Origin: CAMUQR01 sp963539845
GTDB lineage: Bacteria; Patescibacteriota; Saccharimonadia; Saccharimonadales; Saccharimonadaceae
Reading direction: 5' to 3'
Length of the DNA stretch: 64,000 nucleotides
Assembly: GCA_963539845.1 (NCBI GenBank)
Contig: CAUTML010000001.1
Span: 1-64,000 of the forward strand
Shown here one piece after another: positions 17,317 through 26,284 of this stretch (its first letter is position 1; each line of letters starts with the position of its first letter). The position numbers were made by a program, and so were the translations under genes. Under the pieces are notes generated by a model, which was not told the origin of the DNA, ran no database searches, and worked only from the letters and a program-made list of their open reading frames with translations.

Positions 17317-17685
17317 CTAAATGCCAAGCACTTCTTTGGTTTTAGCGACTACTTGGGTTGGTGTTTCGTTAGCTTTGATAATATAAGCCGCAATACCAAG
17401 TTGTTGAGCCTCGATTTCGGCTTGTTCGGACTCGGTGTTGGTCAAAATAATCACAGGCGTGTTGGCGATATTCTGATCGGCGCGAATTTCCGCCAGGGTT
17501 TGGTGGCCACTCAGCTCAGGCATCAACAAATCCAGCAGAACAATATCGGGCTTGACGGTTTTAACCAAATCAACCCCTGATTGACCATTATCGGCCAGAT
17601 AAACTTCGAACCCGTCAGTCTCAAACTTCATACGGTACATCTGGCTAATCGCCAAATCATCCTCGATAATCACAATTTTTTTCAT
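17317..17685 (-). CDS. Single-domain response regulator (CheY-like receiver)
   Basis: A 122-residue receiver with no output domain: acidic pocket IIEDD (Glu8-Asp10), phospho-acceptor Asp52 in LLDLLMP, switch Thr in ILTNT near 82 and conserved Lys104 in IIKAN. It should be phosphorylated by a histidine kinase not in this window and act by protein contact, for example on pilus or motility machinery. The start is CAT 17683-17685 with AAAGGAG upstream; a longer in-frame extension to 17736 has no ribosome site. It stands alone between tRNA-Arg and the LPXTG gene. Confidence 0.93.
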   Translation of the reverse strand: MKKIVIIEDDLAISQMYRMKFETDGFEVYLADNGQSGVDLVKTVKPDIVLLDLLMPELSGHQTLAEIRADQNIANTPVIILTNTESEQAEIEAQQLGIAAYIIKANETPTQVVAKTKEVLGI

Positions 17686-17730
17686 AGATTTAAGCTCCTT
17701 TGCAACTATTTTAACACAAAAACCAAAGCA

Positions 17731-17763
17731 AATCACCCCGCTGACTAATCAAACGGGGTGATT
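17731..17763 (-). terminator. Hairpin terminator after the LPXTG surface-protein gene
   Basis: AATCACCCCG/CGGGGTGATT with a 13-base loop. On the minus strand it is followed by a T-rich stretch and lies between the LPXTG gene and the response regulator. Confidence 0.55.
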
Positions 17764-17814
17764 CGGTGGTCTCTCTGTAAGTAGCGGTCAAACTGAACTC
17801 AAAACAATTTTGTT

Positions 17815-19173
17815 TTAAGCCAATTTACGGCTATTAGCGTAGTAGCCAATACTTGCTACCAGAGAAGTTAGACCAATTAGGCTAGCCAAAGTATCAAAAC
17901 CAGTTTTTGGCAATTCGCTAGGTTTGCCAGGTTCAACAGGTTTAATAGGCGTGGTTGGTTTAGTCTGACAATCGCTCAGATTTTTAGAATGCTTGGTGCT
18001 ATTGAACTCAGCTTCTTTGATCGTTACGATTTGTTTGGTCTTTAATTCACAAACTTGGATTTGTTTTGCATCACATTTGCTCATAACAGACACTGAAGCT
18101 TGGTCGGTTTTTTGACCGTGGGCAGTGGTTACGGTAACGGTGTTGACCAGAGTTTGAGCTGGCGCACAGTTATTAAGTGATTTGGTAACTTTCGCAGTAA
18201 AATGAATATAAGCGTTAGCCGATGGCGCATAAGTGCCAATTTCTTGACCATTTGAGGCTAAATTGTCTGGCAAGCTAGTATATTTGCCACCAGTGTTTTT
18301 GTTAGCTAATTTGACGCTACCAGAGACTAATTCTAGACCAGCTGGTAGAGTATCTTTAACCACAACTTTGGCTTGTTCAACATTACCGGTGTTGCGGTAG
18401 CTGATGCGGAAATCAACTTTGTCGCCAGTTTTGGCGTTGATGGTTTTGCTGTAATTGTTACTACCAAAAGGTGCAACTAATTTTTCAACTGCAAAATTTG
18501 GAGTTGGAGCGGTTTCACCGACGACACGGAAGTCAAAGGTTAAATAGCCTGCGAATTCGTGACAGCCAGGAACATCACCGTTAAGTGAGTTATAGCCTAA
18601 CAAAGCTCCGTTATTGTTAAACAAATCGTTTGACAAAGTTTTGCCGTTTACTGCGCCTTTTGAGAAGATTTTAGCTGAGTTAGGAATATATTGAATGTTT
18701 AGGTTTTTGTTCGATTTAACATAAACTTCATCCCAAACTTCTCGAGGTCGAGCATTGTCCGCGCTCAACAAACCAGTAATGCGGGTGTCTTGACCAGCTT
18801 TAGCTAGTTTTGGCAATTGAACACGAGCTCGAGTGTTGTGGGCTACTAGGTTTAAATTAGCAGCCGCGTTGTTATGGAAGTACATAAATACAGTGTATTG
18901 TTTGCCTTCTTTGATTTCTAATTTTTCAGTGTAAGCTGAATTTGGTGCATTTTTTTCTTTAATTTGCACAAAGTTTCGCTCGTCACCGTGAGCAGGGTTG
19001 TTAGTAATGGAGTTAAAAGTGACATAATCAGCTGGTTTTTGGGTGGTAAAAGTTTTACGACTGCCCGGACCCCAAGCTGAAGCGAATAATGGTGCTAGCA
19101 CAGTGGCTAACAACATCAAACTTACGCCAAGTTTAACAGGTGACTGGATAAAATTCTTGATAGATTGTTTCAT
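17815..19173 (-). CDS. Secreted LPXTG surface protein with a DUF11-like repeat domain
   Basis: A 452-residue exported protein. A signal peptide spans residues 1-32 with probable cleavage after ASA (MLLATVLAPLFASA). Residues about 225-345 form a DUF11-like conserved surface domain (FRISYRNTGN, VVKDTLPAGLELV, then a VTVTTAHG strand). The C-terminus is a complete sortase signal: LPKTGF at 421-426, a hydrophobic stretch and the basic end NSRKLA. It is therefore expected to be linked to the cell envelope by a sortase. GGGAG precedes the ATG. A consensus promoter lies at 19208-19236. No sortase gene is in the window. Strong expression signals suggest an abundant surface-layer or host-contact protein. 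Confidence 0.88.
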   Translation of the reverse strand: MKQSIKNFIQSPVKLGVSLMLLATVLAPLFASAWGPGSRKTFTTQKPADYVTFNSITNNPAHGDERNFVQIKEKNAPNSAYTEKLEIKEGKQYTVFMYFHNNAAANLNLVAHNTRARVQLPKLAKAGQDTRITGLLSADNARPREVWDEVYVKSNKNLNIQYIPNSAKIFSKGAVNGKTLSNDLFNNNGALLGYNSLNGDVPGCHEFAGYLTFDFRVVGETAPTPNFAVEKLVAPFGSNNYSKTINAKTGDKVDFRISYRNTGNVEQAKVVVKDTLPAGLELVSGSVKLANKNTGGKYTSLPDNLASNGQEIGTYAPSANAYIHFTAKVTKSLNNCAPAQTLVNTVTVTTAHGQKTDQASVSVMSKCDAKQIQVCELKTKQIVTIKEAEFNSTKHSKNLSDCQTKPTTPIKPVEPGKPSELPKTGFDTLASLIGLTSLVASIGYYANSRKLA

Positions 19174-19207
19174 AATCGTCTCCCTTATTGAATAATTATA
19201 TACTTAT

Positions 19208-19236
19208 ATTATATCATATTTTTAATTAAAAGTAAA
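19208..19236 (-). promoter_or_regulatory. Promoter of the LPXTG surface-protein gene
   Basis: On the minus strand TTTACT, a 17-base spacer and TGA-TATAAT (hexamer 19208-19213). It has both a -35 and an extended -10 and is among the strongest looking in the window. Confidence 0.7.
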
Positions 19237-19373
19237 TACTTTTGCTTAAAAATCTTCTCAAACCTCAAATTGTTTGTTTCATGAGCAAAATTAGATGGTT
19301 TTAATTTAGAAATATGTATGCCAAGGAGCTTCGGGTGGTTAGTCCGAGCTCCTTGGTAAAAAGAGGGTTTGTA

Positions 19374-20882
19374 TCAATTGCCACCATTCGGATTGGGTGG
19401 CTCGCTGATCGCTGAATCATTAGGTGGAGCATCTTCACCACCAGGCAACGGCGCCGCTTCGTTAACGGCGTCATTGTGTTGGTTAATGTTTTCCTGCTCT
19501 TTTGGAGTTGGAGTCGGCGCAGGTTGCGCTTTGTCCTTGTCCTCTAGAACAGGCGGTTTTTCCTCAGCCTGCATCGGATCAATTTTATTATTGTTCGACT
19601 TGCCTTTTGGATAGACATAGTCATTTTTATTGTCCGATTTGGGCTCTAAGCCAGTAGTGTGTTGGTCACCACCAATATAAGTATTAGTGATGATAACAAT
19701 GATCTTGTTGGCATTTTGTTTGCTATCTATATAAATAGACGGACTAAAATTCGACGGAACATTTAGCTCCTGAAAAGCAATTTTTTGTCCCTTCTGATAG
19801 CTGACGTTTACGGAAGCCCGGTAGTTTCGGCTCTTTTCGAGCTTGATTACTTGTACTTGCTTGCCGTCTACGTATATCCCAACTCTGATGGAACTAGGTC
19901 GCGTTACCCAATTTGGCGCATCAAAAGTTTTTTTGATGTCGACCTGTTTAGTCGCTACTTCTGGTTTTTTAGGAGTAGGTTGGGGGTCGCGGCGAGGTTG
20001 CTTTTTTTCTTTTTTCGGTTGCTTTTTTTCCTTCTGAGGTGGTTTTTCCTTTTGCTTTTCCTTAATTTTTGGTTTAGGAATTGAATTAAGGATATTCCCA
20101 CAATCAGTTTTAACTGCTGGAACAGCTCTGTCGTCGCCAGTCATAACACAAATCATGACTGCGACATAACTTCTATAATCCTCATAAAAAACAATACGCT
20201 TGTTTTTATTGAGGTAGGAGTTACGCACTCCAGCAGTTTTAACAACCTTCATAGCTTGAGCCTCGGCTTCGGTCGCTAGACCTTTTTCAACGACTATTTG
20301 ACGAGCTTGCTCGTCACTAATCCGTTGATTATTGACTAAAATAGCCTTAGCTACTTTATTGTCAATCTCTAAATCAAGAGTTCTCTGAATATCTGCATCA
20401 GACACGCGAGTCTCTCTCTTTAAAGTCTCGATGAAATCCGCTTTGGCGCGATCATCAAGACTATTAAGCAGCTCCGTTAAAGTTGCAAACGGACCGCCTG
20501 CGCCATTGGTAGCGAGGCTGTTTACCGTCACTGGTTCGCCGCTAGTTGTGTAACTAGCGGCCCCCAATCCAACCAAGTCAAGATCGCTCTTGACGGTGAA
20601 TTCTTGGGGAGCTTCTGGCTCTTGCTCAAAATCTTGTGGATCTGGCTCTAGCTCTTGATCTGATTCTTGTTGGCATTGCTGTTGTGGCTCTGCTTCTTGT
20701 GCTGGTGGCACGTTATGGTAAACGTGCGCCACAGCTATCGAAGCGCCTAGGATGATCCCAAGGATTATCCAGTTCTTGATATTTTTTCTCACTTTGAGGG
20801 TTCTAACTATTAATATTAGCAGAATTGTTAATATTATAATTAAACCGCTTGTCGGAATAAGATTTAACGCACTATTAATCAT
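19374..20882 (-). CDS. Membrane-anchored Pro/Lys-rich protein of unknown function
   Basis: A 502-residue protein with two N-terminal membrane helices (about 10-27 and 39-54). An acidic Gln/Glu/Pro stretch follows, then a helical region with the DDRAKADF and SDADIQRTL type of segments. A very basic KQKEKPPQKEKKQPKK tract comes near 290, followed by a beta domain (IRVGIYVDGKQVQVIKL) resembling Cna-B-like extracellular folds, and an acidic Pro/Asn-rich tail. Family not recognised. The charge blocks suggest wall- or polymer-spanning segments. GGAGGGGG precedes ATG 20882. It follows the repeat protein at 20898 by 15 bases, so the two form one operon. Confidence 0.7.
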   Translation of the reverse strand: MINSALNLIPTSGLIIILTILLILIVRTLKVRKNIKNWIILGIILGASIAVAHVYHNVPPAQEAEPQQQCQQESDQELEPDPQDFEQEPEAPQEFTVKSDLDLVGLGAASYTTSGEPVTVNSLATNGAGGPFATLTELLNSLDDRAKADFIETLKRETRVSDADIQRTLDLEIDNKVAKAILVNNQRISDEQARQIVVEKGLATEAEAQAMKVVKTAGVRNSYLNKNKRIVFYEDYRSYVAVMICVMTGDDRAVPAVKTDCGNILNSIPKPKIKEKQKEKPPQKEKKQPKKEKKQPRRDPQPTPKKPEVATKQVDIKKTFDAPNWVTRPSSIRVGIYVDGKQVQVIKLEKSRNYRASVNVSYQKGQKIAFQELNVPSNFSPSIYIDSKQNANKIIVIITNTYIGGDQHTTGLEPKSDNKNDYVYPKGKSNNNKIDPMQAEEKPPVLEDKDKAQPAPTPTPKEQENINQHNDAVNEAAPLPGGEDAPPNDSAISEPPNPNGGN

Positions 20883-20897
20883 GGCTACCCCCTCCTT

Positions 20898-21461
20898 TTA
20901 ATGCTTGCCATTATCTTTCTTAAAATCGGCCGAATCGGCATCATCTTTGTCAGAATATGGTGAATATTGACTTTGTGGATTGTTAAGCTCTTTAATTGAG
21001 AAAATTACATACTCATCGGTTTGAGCTTCAAGATTCTTATCTTTTGACTTAGTTTTGAGCTCAAGGTTCTTTTTCTTTTTGATGAAAGATTTAGCTACCT
21101 TTTTATGAATATAAACTTCTTGCATGTTCAGCTTTTTTATTTCTTCATTTCGCTCGTACTCTAGAAAATCAGGCAATTCTTCTGAATCTGTTTTAGAATC
21201 AGTTGAGTCAGCTTCCGCTGAATCAGCTTCATCCGTTTTAGACTCAGCTGGCTTAACTTCGTCTGTTTTAGAATCGGCTGGTTTAGCTTCTGCTGAATCA
21301 GCTTTATCTTTCTTAGAATCAGCTAAGACAATTTCCTCATCGCCATCTTGCTCTTCAAAGAGAAAATTTTTAAAACGTTTGCCAAAATCACTTTCCTTAA
21401 GTTTCAATATTACCAAAACCACTACGGAAATCATTATTCCGTTTACTAATAAATTTTTCAT
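20898..21461 (-). CDS. Short membrane-anchored repeat protein
   Basis: A 187-residue protein: one membrane helix at residues 7-20, then an acidic low-complexity block built from imperfect repeats of the type ADSKTDE/AESKTDE (about residues 48-93), then a Lys-rich helical block and an acidic C-terminus. No family recognised. The repeats at DNA level are prone to copy-number change, which would change the reach of the protein from the membrane. GGGAGGG precedes the ATG. First gene of a two-gene unit with a long, structured leader upstream. Confidence 0.65.
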   Translation of the reverse strand: MKNLLVNGIMISVVVLVILKLKESDFGKRFKNFLFEEQDGDEEIVLADSKKDKADSAEAKPADSKTDEVKPAESKTDEADSAEADSTDSKTDSEELPDFLEYERNEEIKKLNMQEVYIHKKVAKSFIKKKKNLELKTKSKDKNLEAQTDEYVIFSIKELNNPQSQYSPYSDKDDADSADFKKDNGKH

Positions 21462-21807
21462 TGTTTATCCCTCCCAAGGATGTTTCCTATAAAATTCAAA
21501 AAATAAATTAACATTTTCTGGCTACCACAGCCAGTCTAAAGCGAAAAAAATACAAACCCTTGAATATACATAGTTTAAAAAGCTAAGCTTTCTAAACTAA
21601 AATCATCTAATTTTGCATTGTTTTACTGCGTCCAAGTTATTAACTTGCGCTGGAGAGGCTGGTGTTTTATAAACACAACTCCCAAGCTACCTAAATAATA
21701 CCACAAAAAACTAAAAAAGTCAATACATTTTAGCTATTTTTAGCATAAAAACAATAGTTATGTCATAAAATGTTCAGATTGGTAGTAATAGACTTTTATA
21801 AAACCCC
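21462..21807 (-). other. Long intergenic region with a row of hairpins
   Basis: No gene. Four inverted repeats occur in 160 bases: CTGGCT/AGCCAG (21518-21534), AGTTTA/TAAACT with AAAGCT/AAGCTTT inside (21572-21598), CAAGTTA/TAACTTG (21633-21647) and GTGTTT/AAACAC (21662-21676). They would lie in the leader of the minus-strand repeat-protein operon, or form an independent RNA. Confidence 0.5.
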
Positions 21808-21836
21808 TTGATTTTTAGCGTTAAGCAGTGTAAAAT
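21808..21836 (+). promoter_or_regulatory. tRNA-Glu promoter
   Basis: TTGATT, a 17-base spacer and TAAAAT. The predicted start lies about 20 bases before the tRNA. Confidence 0.65.
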
Positions 21837-21862
21837 AACCTAGACTTCCTAAACCGAAGTAT

Positions 21863-21937
21863 GGTCTCATCGTCTAACGGTTAGGACACCAGGTTTTCAT
21901 CCTGGCAATCTGGGTTCGATTCCCGGTGAGATCACCA
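21863..21937 (+). tRNA. tRNA-Glu (TTC)
   Basis: Acceptor GGTCTCA/TGAGATC, anticodon loop TTTTCAT, A73, CCA encoded. Needed here also for misacylated Glu-tRNA(Gln), the substrate of GatCAB. Confidence 0.95.
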
Positions 21938-21973
21938 CGAAAACATCCGACTTTTGGTCGGGTTTTTTCGTGG
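21936..21973 (+). terminator. tRNA-Glu terminator
   Basis: Nested stem: CCGAC/GTCGG at 21947-21961 inside CACGAAAA/TTTTCGTG, with a T-run in the right arm. Confidence 0.75.
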
Positions 21974-22016
21974 GCGGATTTTGTTGGTTTTATTTCTGGC
22001 GTTGACCTCTGAAAAA

Positions 22017-22025
22017 TGTTATAAT
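22017..22025 (+). promoter_or_regulatory. pyk promoter (leaderless)
   Basis: TGT-TATAAT with the hexamer at 22020-22025, seven bases before ATG 22033. Confidence 0.65.
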
Positions 22026-22032
22026 TGTGGTT

Positions 22033-23463
22033 ATGATTAAACCACTTTTTAAACGAACTAAAATTTTGGCGACGATTGGACCGGCGACTTATAACTATGA
22101 AGCGATTTATGAGCTGATCAAAGCCGGGGTTAACGGTTGCCGGTTGAATTTTAGTCATGGCGAACACGTTGAAAAAGCCCAGGCAATTACTTGGATTCGA
22201 CAGGCGTCGTTTGAGCTAAAAAAACCGGTGGCAGTGGTGCAGGATCTACAGGGGCCGAAGATTCGTCTGGGGATGTTTAATAATAACGCTCCGGTAGCAG
22301 TCAAAAAAGGCGATGAACTGATTTTGGATTACGCGCTGGAGGATTGGGACGAGCAGAGCGCTTTTCCGGTGCAGTATAATCTAGCTGATAAAGTCAAGGC
22401 GGGTGAGGCACTATATATTTATGATGGCAAAATCAAAACTGAGGTGCTGGGGCGGATGTCGGATACGGCGATTCGGGTGCGGGTGCTAAACGACGGTGAA
22501 ATTCGGGCGCGCAAAGGTTTGAATTTGCCAGATACTGATTTTGCGGGTGATATTTTGACTGAAAAAGATTTGCGGGACATTGAGTTCGGGGCGACGCAGG
22601 ATATTGATTATGTGGCGCTAAGTTTTGTGCAATCGGCCGAGGATATTCATAATTTACGCCAGATTTTGTTATCGCATGGTTCTAAAGCTCAAATTATCGC
22701 CAAAATCGAGACCAAAATGGCGATTTTACCGGAAAATCTAGAAGAAATTGTCAAAGCTGTCGACGGCATCATGGTGGCGCGTGGTGATTTGGCGGTGGAA
22801 GCTGGAGCCGAAATAGTGCCGGCAACCCAAGACAAACTGATGCAATTGACACGAAAACACGCTAAACTAATTATTGTCGCTACGCAAATGCTGGCGAGCA
22901 TGGTTGACAACCTAGAACCGACTCGAGCGGAAGCCTCGGACGTGGCGCTAGCGGTGATGCAGGGTGCCGACGCAGTGATGCTCTCTGATGAAACGGCTAA
23001 CGGCAATTATCCGCTGGAAACGGTCGAAGCCATGAAAAAAATCATTCTTTACACCCAAAATAACACCGTTTTGCATCATTATCCGATGGAAATTAACACC
23101 GAAGATCATCTCGATGCTATCGCTCAGGCGTCGGTCAAAATTGCCGATGCTATTAACGCTCAAGCGATTGTGGTGAGCACTGAAACCGGGGCGACAGCTT
23201 CGCGAGTGGCGGGAGTGCGCCCGAATCGGGTGATTTTAAGCGTAACATCCAATCTTAAAACCGCTCAGCAGTTAGCCTTGAGTTATGCTAATCAGAGTTA
23301 TATTCGCCAAATTTCACCAGAGGTCGGTTTTGAGTTAGCCCAGGAATTGAAACGTGCTGGACGGTTTGACGAATCAGCCGGTGACGTCAAAGTGGTGGTA
23401 GTGAGTGGTCGACAGCCTGGCGTGGTTGGCGGAACCGATACTATTCAGGTGCGAATAATTTAG
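22033..23463 (+). CDS. pyk: Pyruvate kinase
   Basis: Converts phosphoenolpyruvate and ADP to pyruvate and ATP, the last ATP-yielding step of glycolysis. The 476-residue protein shows RTKILATIGPA at the N-terminus, the phosphate/metal site GVNGCRLNFSHG, the B domain after GPKIRLG, the active-site helix IIAKIETK (catalytic Lys), MVARGDLAVE and ATQMLASM, and a C-terminal regulatory domain. The start at ATG 22033 is set by the -10 box seven bases upstream; a GTG six bases earlier would lie before the predicted transcription start. The gene follows the tRNA-Glu terminator and has its own promoter. Confidence 0.97.
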   Translation: MIKPLFKRTKILATIGPATYNYEAIYELIKAGVNGCRLNFSHGEHVEKAQAITWIRQASFELKKPVAVVQDLQGPKIRLGMFNNNAPVAVKKGDELILDYALEDWDEQSAFPVQYNLADKVKAGEALYIYDGKIKTEVLGRMSDTAIRVRVLNDGEIRARKGLNLPDTDFAGDILTEKDLRDIEFGATQDIDYVALSFVQSAEDIHNLRQILLSHGSKAQIIAKIETKMAILPENLEEIVKAVDGIMVARGDLAVEAGAEIVPATQDKLMQLTRKHAKLIIVATQMLASMVDNLEPTRAEASDVALAVMQGADAVMLSDETANGNYPLETVEAMKKIILYTQNNTVLHHYPMEINTEDHLDAIAQASVKIADAINAQAIVVSTETGATASRVAGVRPNRVILSVTSNLKTAQQLALSYANQSYIRQISPEVGFELAQELKRAGRFDESAGDVKVVVVSGRQPGVVGGTDTIQVRII

Positions 23464-23483
23464 AAAAAATCGTCAAGCTCTGG

Positions 23484-23489
23484 TATAAT
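23484..23489 (+). promoter_or_regulatory. Promoter of the holin-like/secG unit
   Basis: TGG-TATAAT, giving a leader of about 50 bases before ATG 23542. Confidence 0.55.
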
Positions 23490-23541
23490 AAAGGTCAGTG
23501 AGGCTATATTTAGTCACAATAACATGGAGTAATGTCAAAGT

Positions 23542-23943
23542 ATGTATAAAACGCAACTAATAATCGATTCAAAACAAGGTCAATCTTTCGCTTCGCGGTT
23601 GGTTACTAATTCGGTTTTGTTTTATTTGGTGGTTTGGTTGTATCAGCCTAATTACCTAGCGACGCTCAACGGTTTGTGGGACACTTTGGTGGCGTTTTTG
23701 ATTATCGGCATAATTTTTTCGGTGCTAAATGAGTTTGTTAAGCCAGTGTTGACGATTTTAACATTGCCAGCAGTGTTTTTGAGTTTGGGACTGTTTACGC
23801 TCGTGATCAACGGTATGATTATTTATCTGACGGCGGTGTTTGTGCCAGGGTTGTCAATCGGTTTTGGTACGGCAATTATCGGAGGAATTGTGATGAGTTT
23901 AGCAAATTATTTGATTACAAATTTGTTTGAAGGAAAGGAATAA
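23542..23943 (+). CDS. YvlD/phage-holin-4 family membrane protein
   Basis: A 133-residue integral membrane protein with four predicted helices (about 27-40, 47-65, 74-95 and 104-125). The family signature KPVLTILTLPAVFLSLGLFTLVIN fits the PF04020-type proteins (Bacillus YvlD and relatives). Their role is not established; some are envelope-stress genes, and the holin name reflects topology only. It is followed two bases later by secG, probably in the same transcript together with the solute-binding protein gene. Confidence 0.8.
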   Translation: MYKTQLIIDSKQGQSFASRLVTNSVLFYLVVWLYQPNYLATLNGLWDTLVAFLIIGIIFSVLNEFVKPVLTILTLPAVFLSLGLFTLVINGMIIYLTAVFVPGLSIGFGTAIIGGIVMSLANYLITNLFEGKE

Positions 23944-23944
23944 A

Positions 23945-24163
23945 ATGGACACAATTGGCTATGTAACTGTAATTTCAGCGATAATCACGGTATTGTTGAT
24001 TTTATTACAACAACGTGGAGCGAGTTTAGGGGCTGGTTTTGGCGCTTCGGGCGAACTTTATACTACGCGTCGTGGTATCGAAAAACGAATTTTCCAAACG
24101 ACTGTTTTGACGGCGACGGTGTTTGTGATGTCGATTTTGGCATCAATTCTATTTGTAAAATAG
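23945..24163 (+). CDS. secG: SecG, preprotein translocase subunit
   Basis: A 72-residue SecG: two membrane helices (about 5-22 and 50-70) joined by the typical cytoplasmic loop LQQRGASLGAGFGASG, then a TRRGIEKRIF segment. It assists SecYEG protein export, relevant for the signal-peptide proteins in this window. ATG 23945 has an AAGGAA ribosome site. A longer frame from 23927 would overlap the preceding gene and lacks one. Confidence 0.9.
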   Translation: MDTIGYVTVISAIITVLLILLQQRGASLGAGFGASGELYTTRRGIEKRIFQTTVLTATVFVMSILASILFVK

Positions 24164-24174
24164 TTTAGGTATAA

Positions 24175-25995
24175 ATGGCAAGCAATTTTTTACCAGATAA
24201 ATCAGATTGGCAACGCTTTGAGCGATCGAAGTTTGATCGGCAGAGTTTTGTGGAGCGATTTCGTCAAGCCGAATCGTCGATTTCTGGGCATACTCATGAG
24301 TTTGTGACTAGTCGGTGGCGTCGGATTCAACAAGTGCGTCGCCCGATTATTATTTGGGTGCTACTGATCGTGGTGGTGCTGATGGTGACTGGGGCTGATT
24401 TGTTTTTTTCACAACAACGCTATCAGACGCTGGCTAGTGCCAAGGATAGCACTTTTTTGGAGGGGGTGGTTGGTAAAATTTCGACGCTTAACCCGTTATT
24501 CGCCGAAACTGAAGCCGATAAATTAGCGGTTCAGCTGATTTTTTCGAGGTTGTATTATTATGATGAGGCCGGTGCGCTAAAAGGTGATTTGGCTAAATCA
24601 GCAGTGATTAGTCCCGATGAAACTAGCTATATTATCACTTTGCGCGATGATGTAAAATGGCACGACGGCGCTAAATTGACCGCTGAAGATGTTAAATATA
24701 CTGTTGATTTGTTTAAAAATCAGGCAGTTGGGTCGTTCACTGGGCAGGTGTTGCGTGGTGTCAGTGCCAAGGTGATTAGCGATTATACATTGGAGTTTAA
24801 ACTGCGATCGCCATATGCGCCGTTTCGTCATTTGCTTGATTTTGCGATTTTGCCGAAGCATATTTTAAGCAAAATTGAGGGTGGTGACTTGCGTGGTAGC
24901 GATTTTAATCAATTGCCGATTGGCTCGGGTCGGTTTAAAGTTAAATCTCTCAAGACTACCGGTGTAGATACGCCAGAAGCTAAGCAAATTTTGTCGTTGG
25001 CGATTAATGCCGATTATTACCAAACTAGCAACTTGAAGCGTTTTGAATTGCATGTTTATAGCGATAAGGAACAGTTAACTAAAGGGCTGGCTAGCGGTGA
25101 GATTAACTCGGCGGTTACTAATTTGCCACTGACTGATGATAGGCTGACACCTCAGCGATTTGAGCGGAAAGTGGCTAGTCTAAATAATGGTGTGATGGCT
25201 TTTTTCAATGTTAATCAATCGTTGGTTAAAGATGTCCGGATGCGTCAGGCACTACGTACCGCGATGAATGTTGAGCAATTGCGCCAGCAAAAATTTAATC
25301 AAGATAAGGTTTTTTCAGAGTTTAATTTACCGATTCTAAAAGGTCAGCTGGGTAATCAAAATGTGGTTTATGACGCTCGTCACCATCTGGCAACCGCCGA
25401 AACGCAATTGATGGCGCTCGGCTATCATCGCCAAGATGGCAAATGGCTGAACGCCCAGGCGCAACCGCTTAAACTAAACCTAGTTAGTGTTCAAAACACC
25501 CAATATCAGTCGGCGGCGGAATTTATCGCTAAAAAATTGGAGGAATTTGGCGTCAAAGTGGAATTGCGCCTGGTGGATTTAAAAGCGGATGATTTTGGCA
25601 CGGCCCAGGAAATTTTTAAAGCTAAAAATTACGATATTTTGGTGTATGAGATGAATTTGGGGGCCGATCCGGATGTTTATGGTTTTTGGCATTCGTCGCA
25701 GGTCAATGAATTGGGTCTGAATTTTTCAAATTACAAAAACAAAATTGCTGATGAGGCGCTGGCTAGCGCTCGTTTGAAACGGGATTTGGAACTGCGTACT
25801 GCCAAATATAATATTTTCTTGAAGCAATGGCTCAATGACGTGCCGGCGGTCGGGCTGTTCCAGACAAATTTGTATTATATCGGTCAAAAAGGCATCGCTG
25901 GCTATGATGGTCATAAATTGGTTGATAGCAAAGATCGTTATTATCGAGTGCTAAATTGGGCGGGTGAGCGCCAAACTGTTTACAAAACACCTTAA
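24175..25995 (+). CDS. Family 5 (peptide-type) extracellular solute-binding protein, membrane anchored
   Basis: A 606-residue SBP_bac_5 protein. It has an unusual N-terminus: 55 charged cytoplasmic residues, then one helix (WVLLIVVVLMVTGADLFF, about 60-77), so it is held by an uncleaved anchor rather than a lipid. The binding domain shows the family motifs KWHDGAKLTAEDVKYT near residue 160, LRSPYAPFRHLL, and a C-terminal lobe with DILVYEMNLGADPD. The family captures oligopeptides for ABC import. Permease and ATPase genes are not adjacent, so it may work with a transporter elsewhere or as a stand-alone binding protein. Separated from secG by 11 bases. Confidence 0.9.
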   Translation: MASNFLPDKSDWQRFERSKFDRQSFVERFRQAESSISGHTHEFVTSRWRRIQQVRRPIIIWVLLIVVVLMVTGADLFFSQQRYQTLASAKDSTFLEGVVGKISTLNPLFAETEADKLAVQLIFSRLYYYDEAGALKGDLAKSAVISPDETSYIITLRDDVKWHDGAKLTAEDVKYTVDLFKNQAVGSFTGQVLRGVSAKVISDYTLEFKLRSPYAPFRHLLDFAILPKHILSKIEGGDLRGSDFNQLPIGSGRFKVKSLKTTGVDTPEAKQILSLAINADYYQTSNLKRFELHVYSDKEQLTKGLASGEINSAVTNLPLTDDRLTPQRFERKVASLNNGVMAFFNVNQSLVKDVRMRQALRTAMNVEQLRQQKFNQDKVFSEFNLPILKGQLGNQNVVYDARHHLATAETQLMALGYHRQDGKWLNAQAQPLKLNLVSVQNTQYQSAAEFIAKKLEEFGVKVELRLVDLKADDFGTAQEIFKAKNYDILVYEMNLGADPDVYGFWHSSQVNELGLNFSNYKNKIADEALASARLKRDLELRTAKYNIFLKQWLNDVPAVGLFQTNLYYIGQKGIAGYDGHKLVDSKDRYYRVLNWAGERQTVYKTP

Positions 25996-26020
25996 TTAAG
26001 GTAAAATAAAACAGCAATGC

Positions 26021-26106
26021 GCAGGCGTGGCGGAATGGTAGACGCGCTAGCTTCAGGTGCTAGTGGCTTTCGGGCTGTGGAGGTTCAAGTCCTCTCGCCT
26101 GTACCA
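26021..26106 (+). tRNA. tRNA-Leu (CAG)
   Basis: Class II tRNA with long variable arm, anticodon loop TTCAGGT, acceptor GCAGGCG/CGCCTGT, CCA encoded. Confidence 0.95.
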
Positions 26107-26150
26107 AATTAATTTTGGTCTAATGATCAGGCATTGCAATCAACAACCGA

Positions 26151-26237
26151 GCGCACGTGGCGGAATTGGTATACGCGCTACCTTGAGGTGGTAGTGGGAG
26201 TAATCCCGTGGAGGTTCAAGTCCTCTCGTGCGCACCA
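26151..26237 (+). tRNA. tRNA-Leu (GAG)
   Basis: Class II tRNA with anticodon loop TTGAGGT, acceptor GCGCACG/CGTGCGC, CCA encoded. 45 bases after tRNA-Leu(CAG), same transcript. Confidence 0.95.
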
Positions 26238-26251
26238 CAACGAATAACAAT

Positions 26252-26284
26252 CCTGTTTGGTTATAAAACCAGACAGGTGTTTTT
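26252..26284 (+). terminator. Terminator of the tRNA-Leu pair
   Basis: An 11-bp stem CCTGTTTGGTT/AACCAGACAGG with ATAA loop and a following T-run. Confidence 0.8.
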
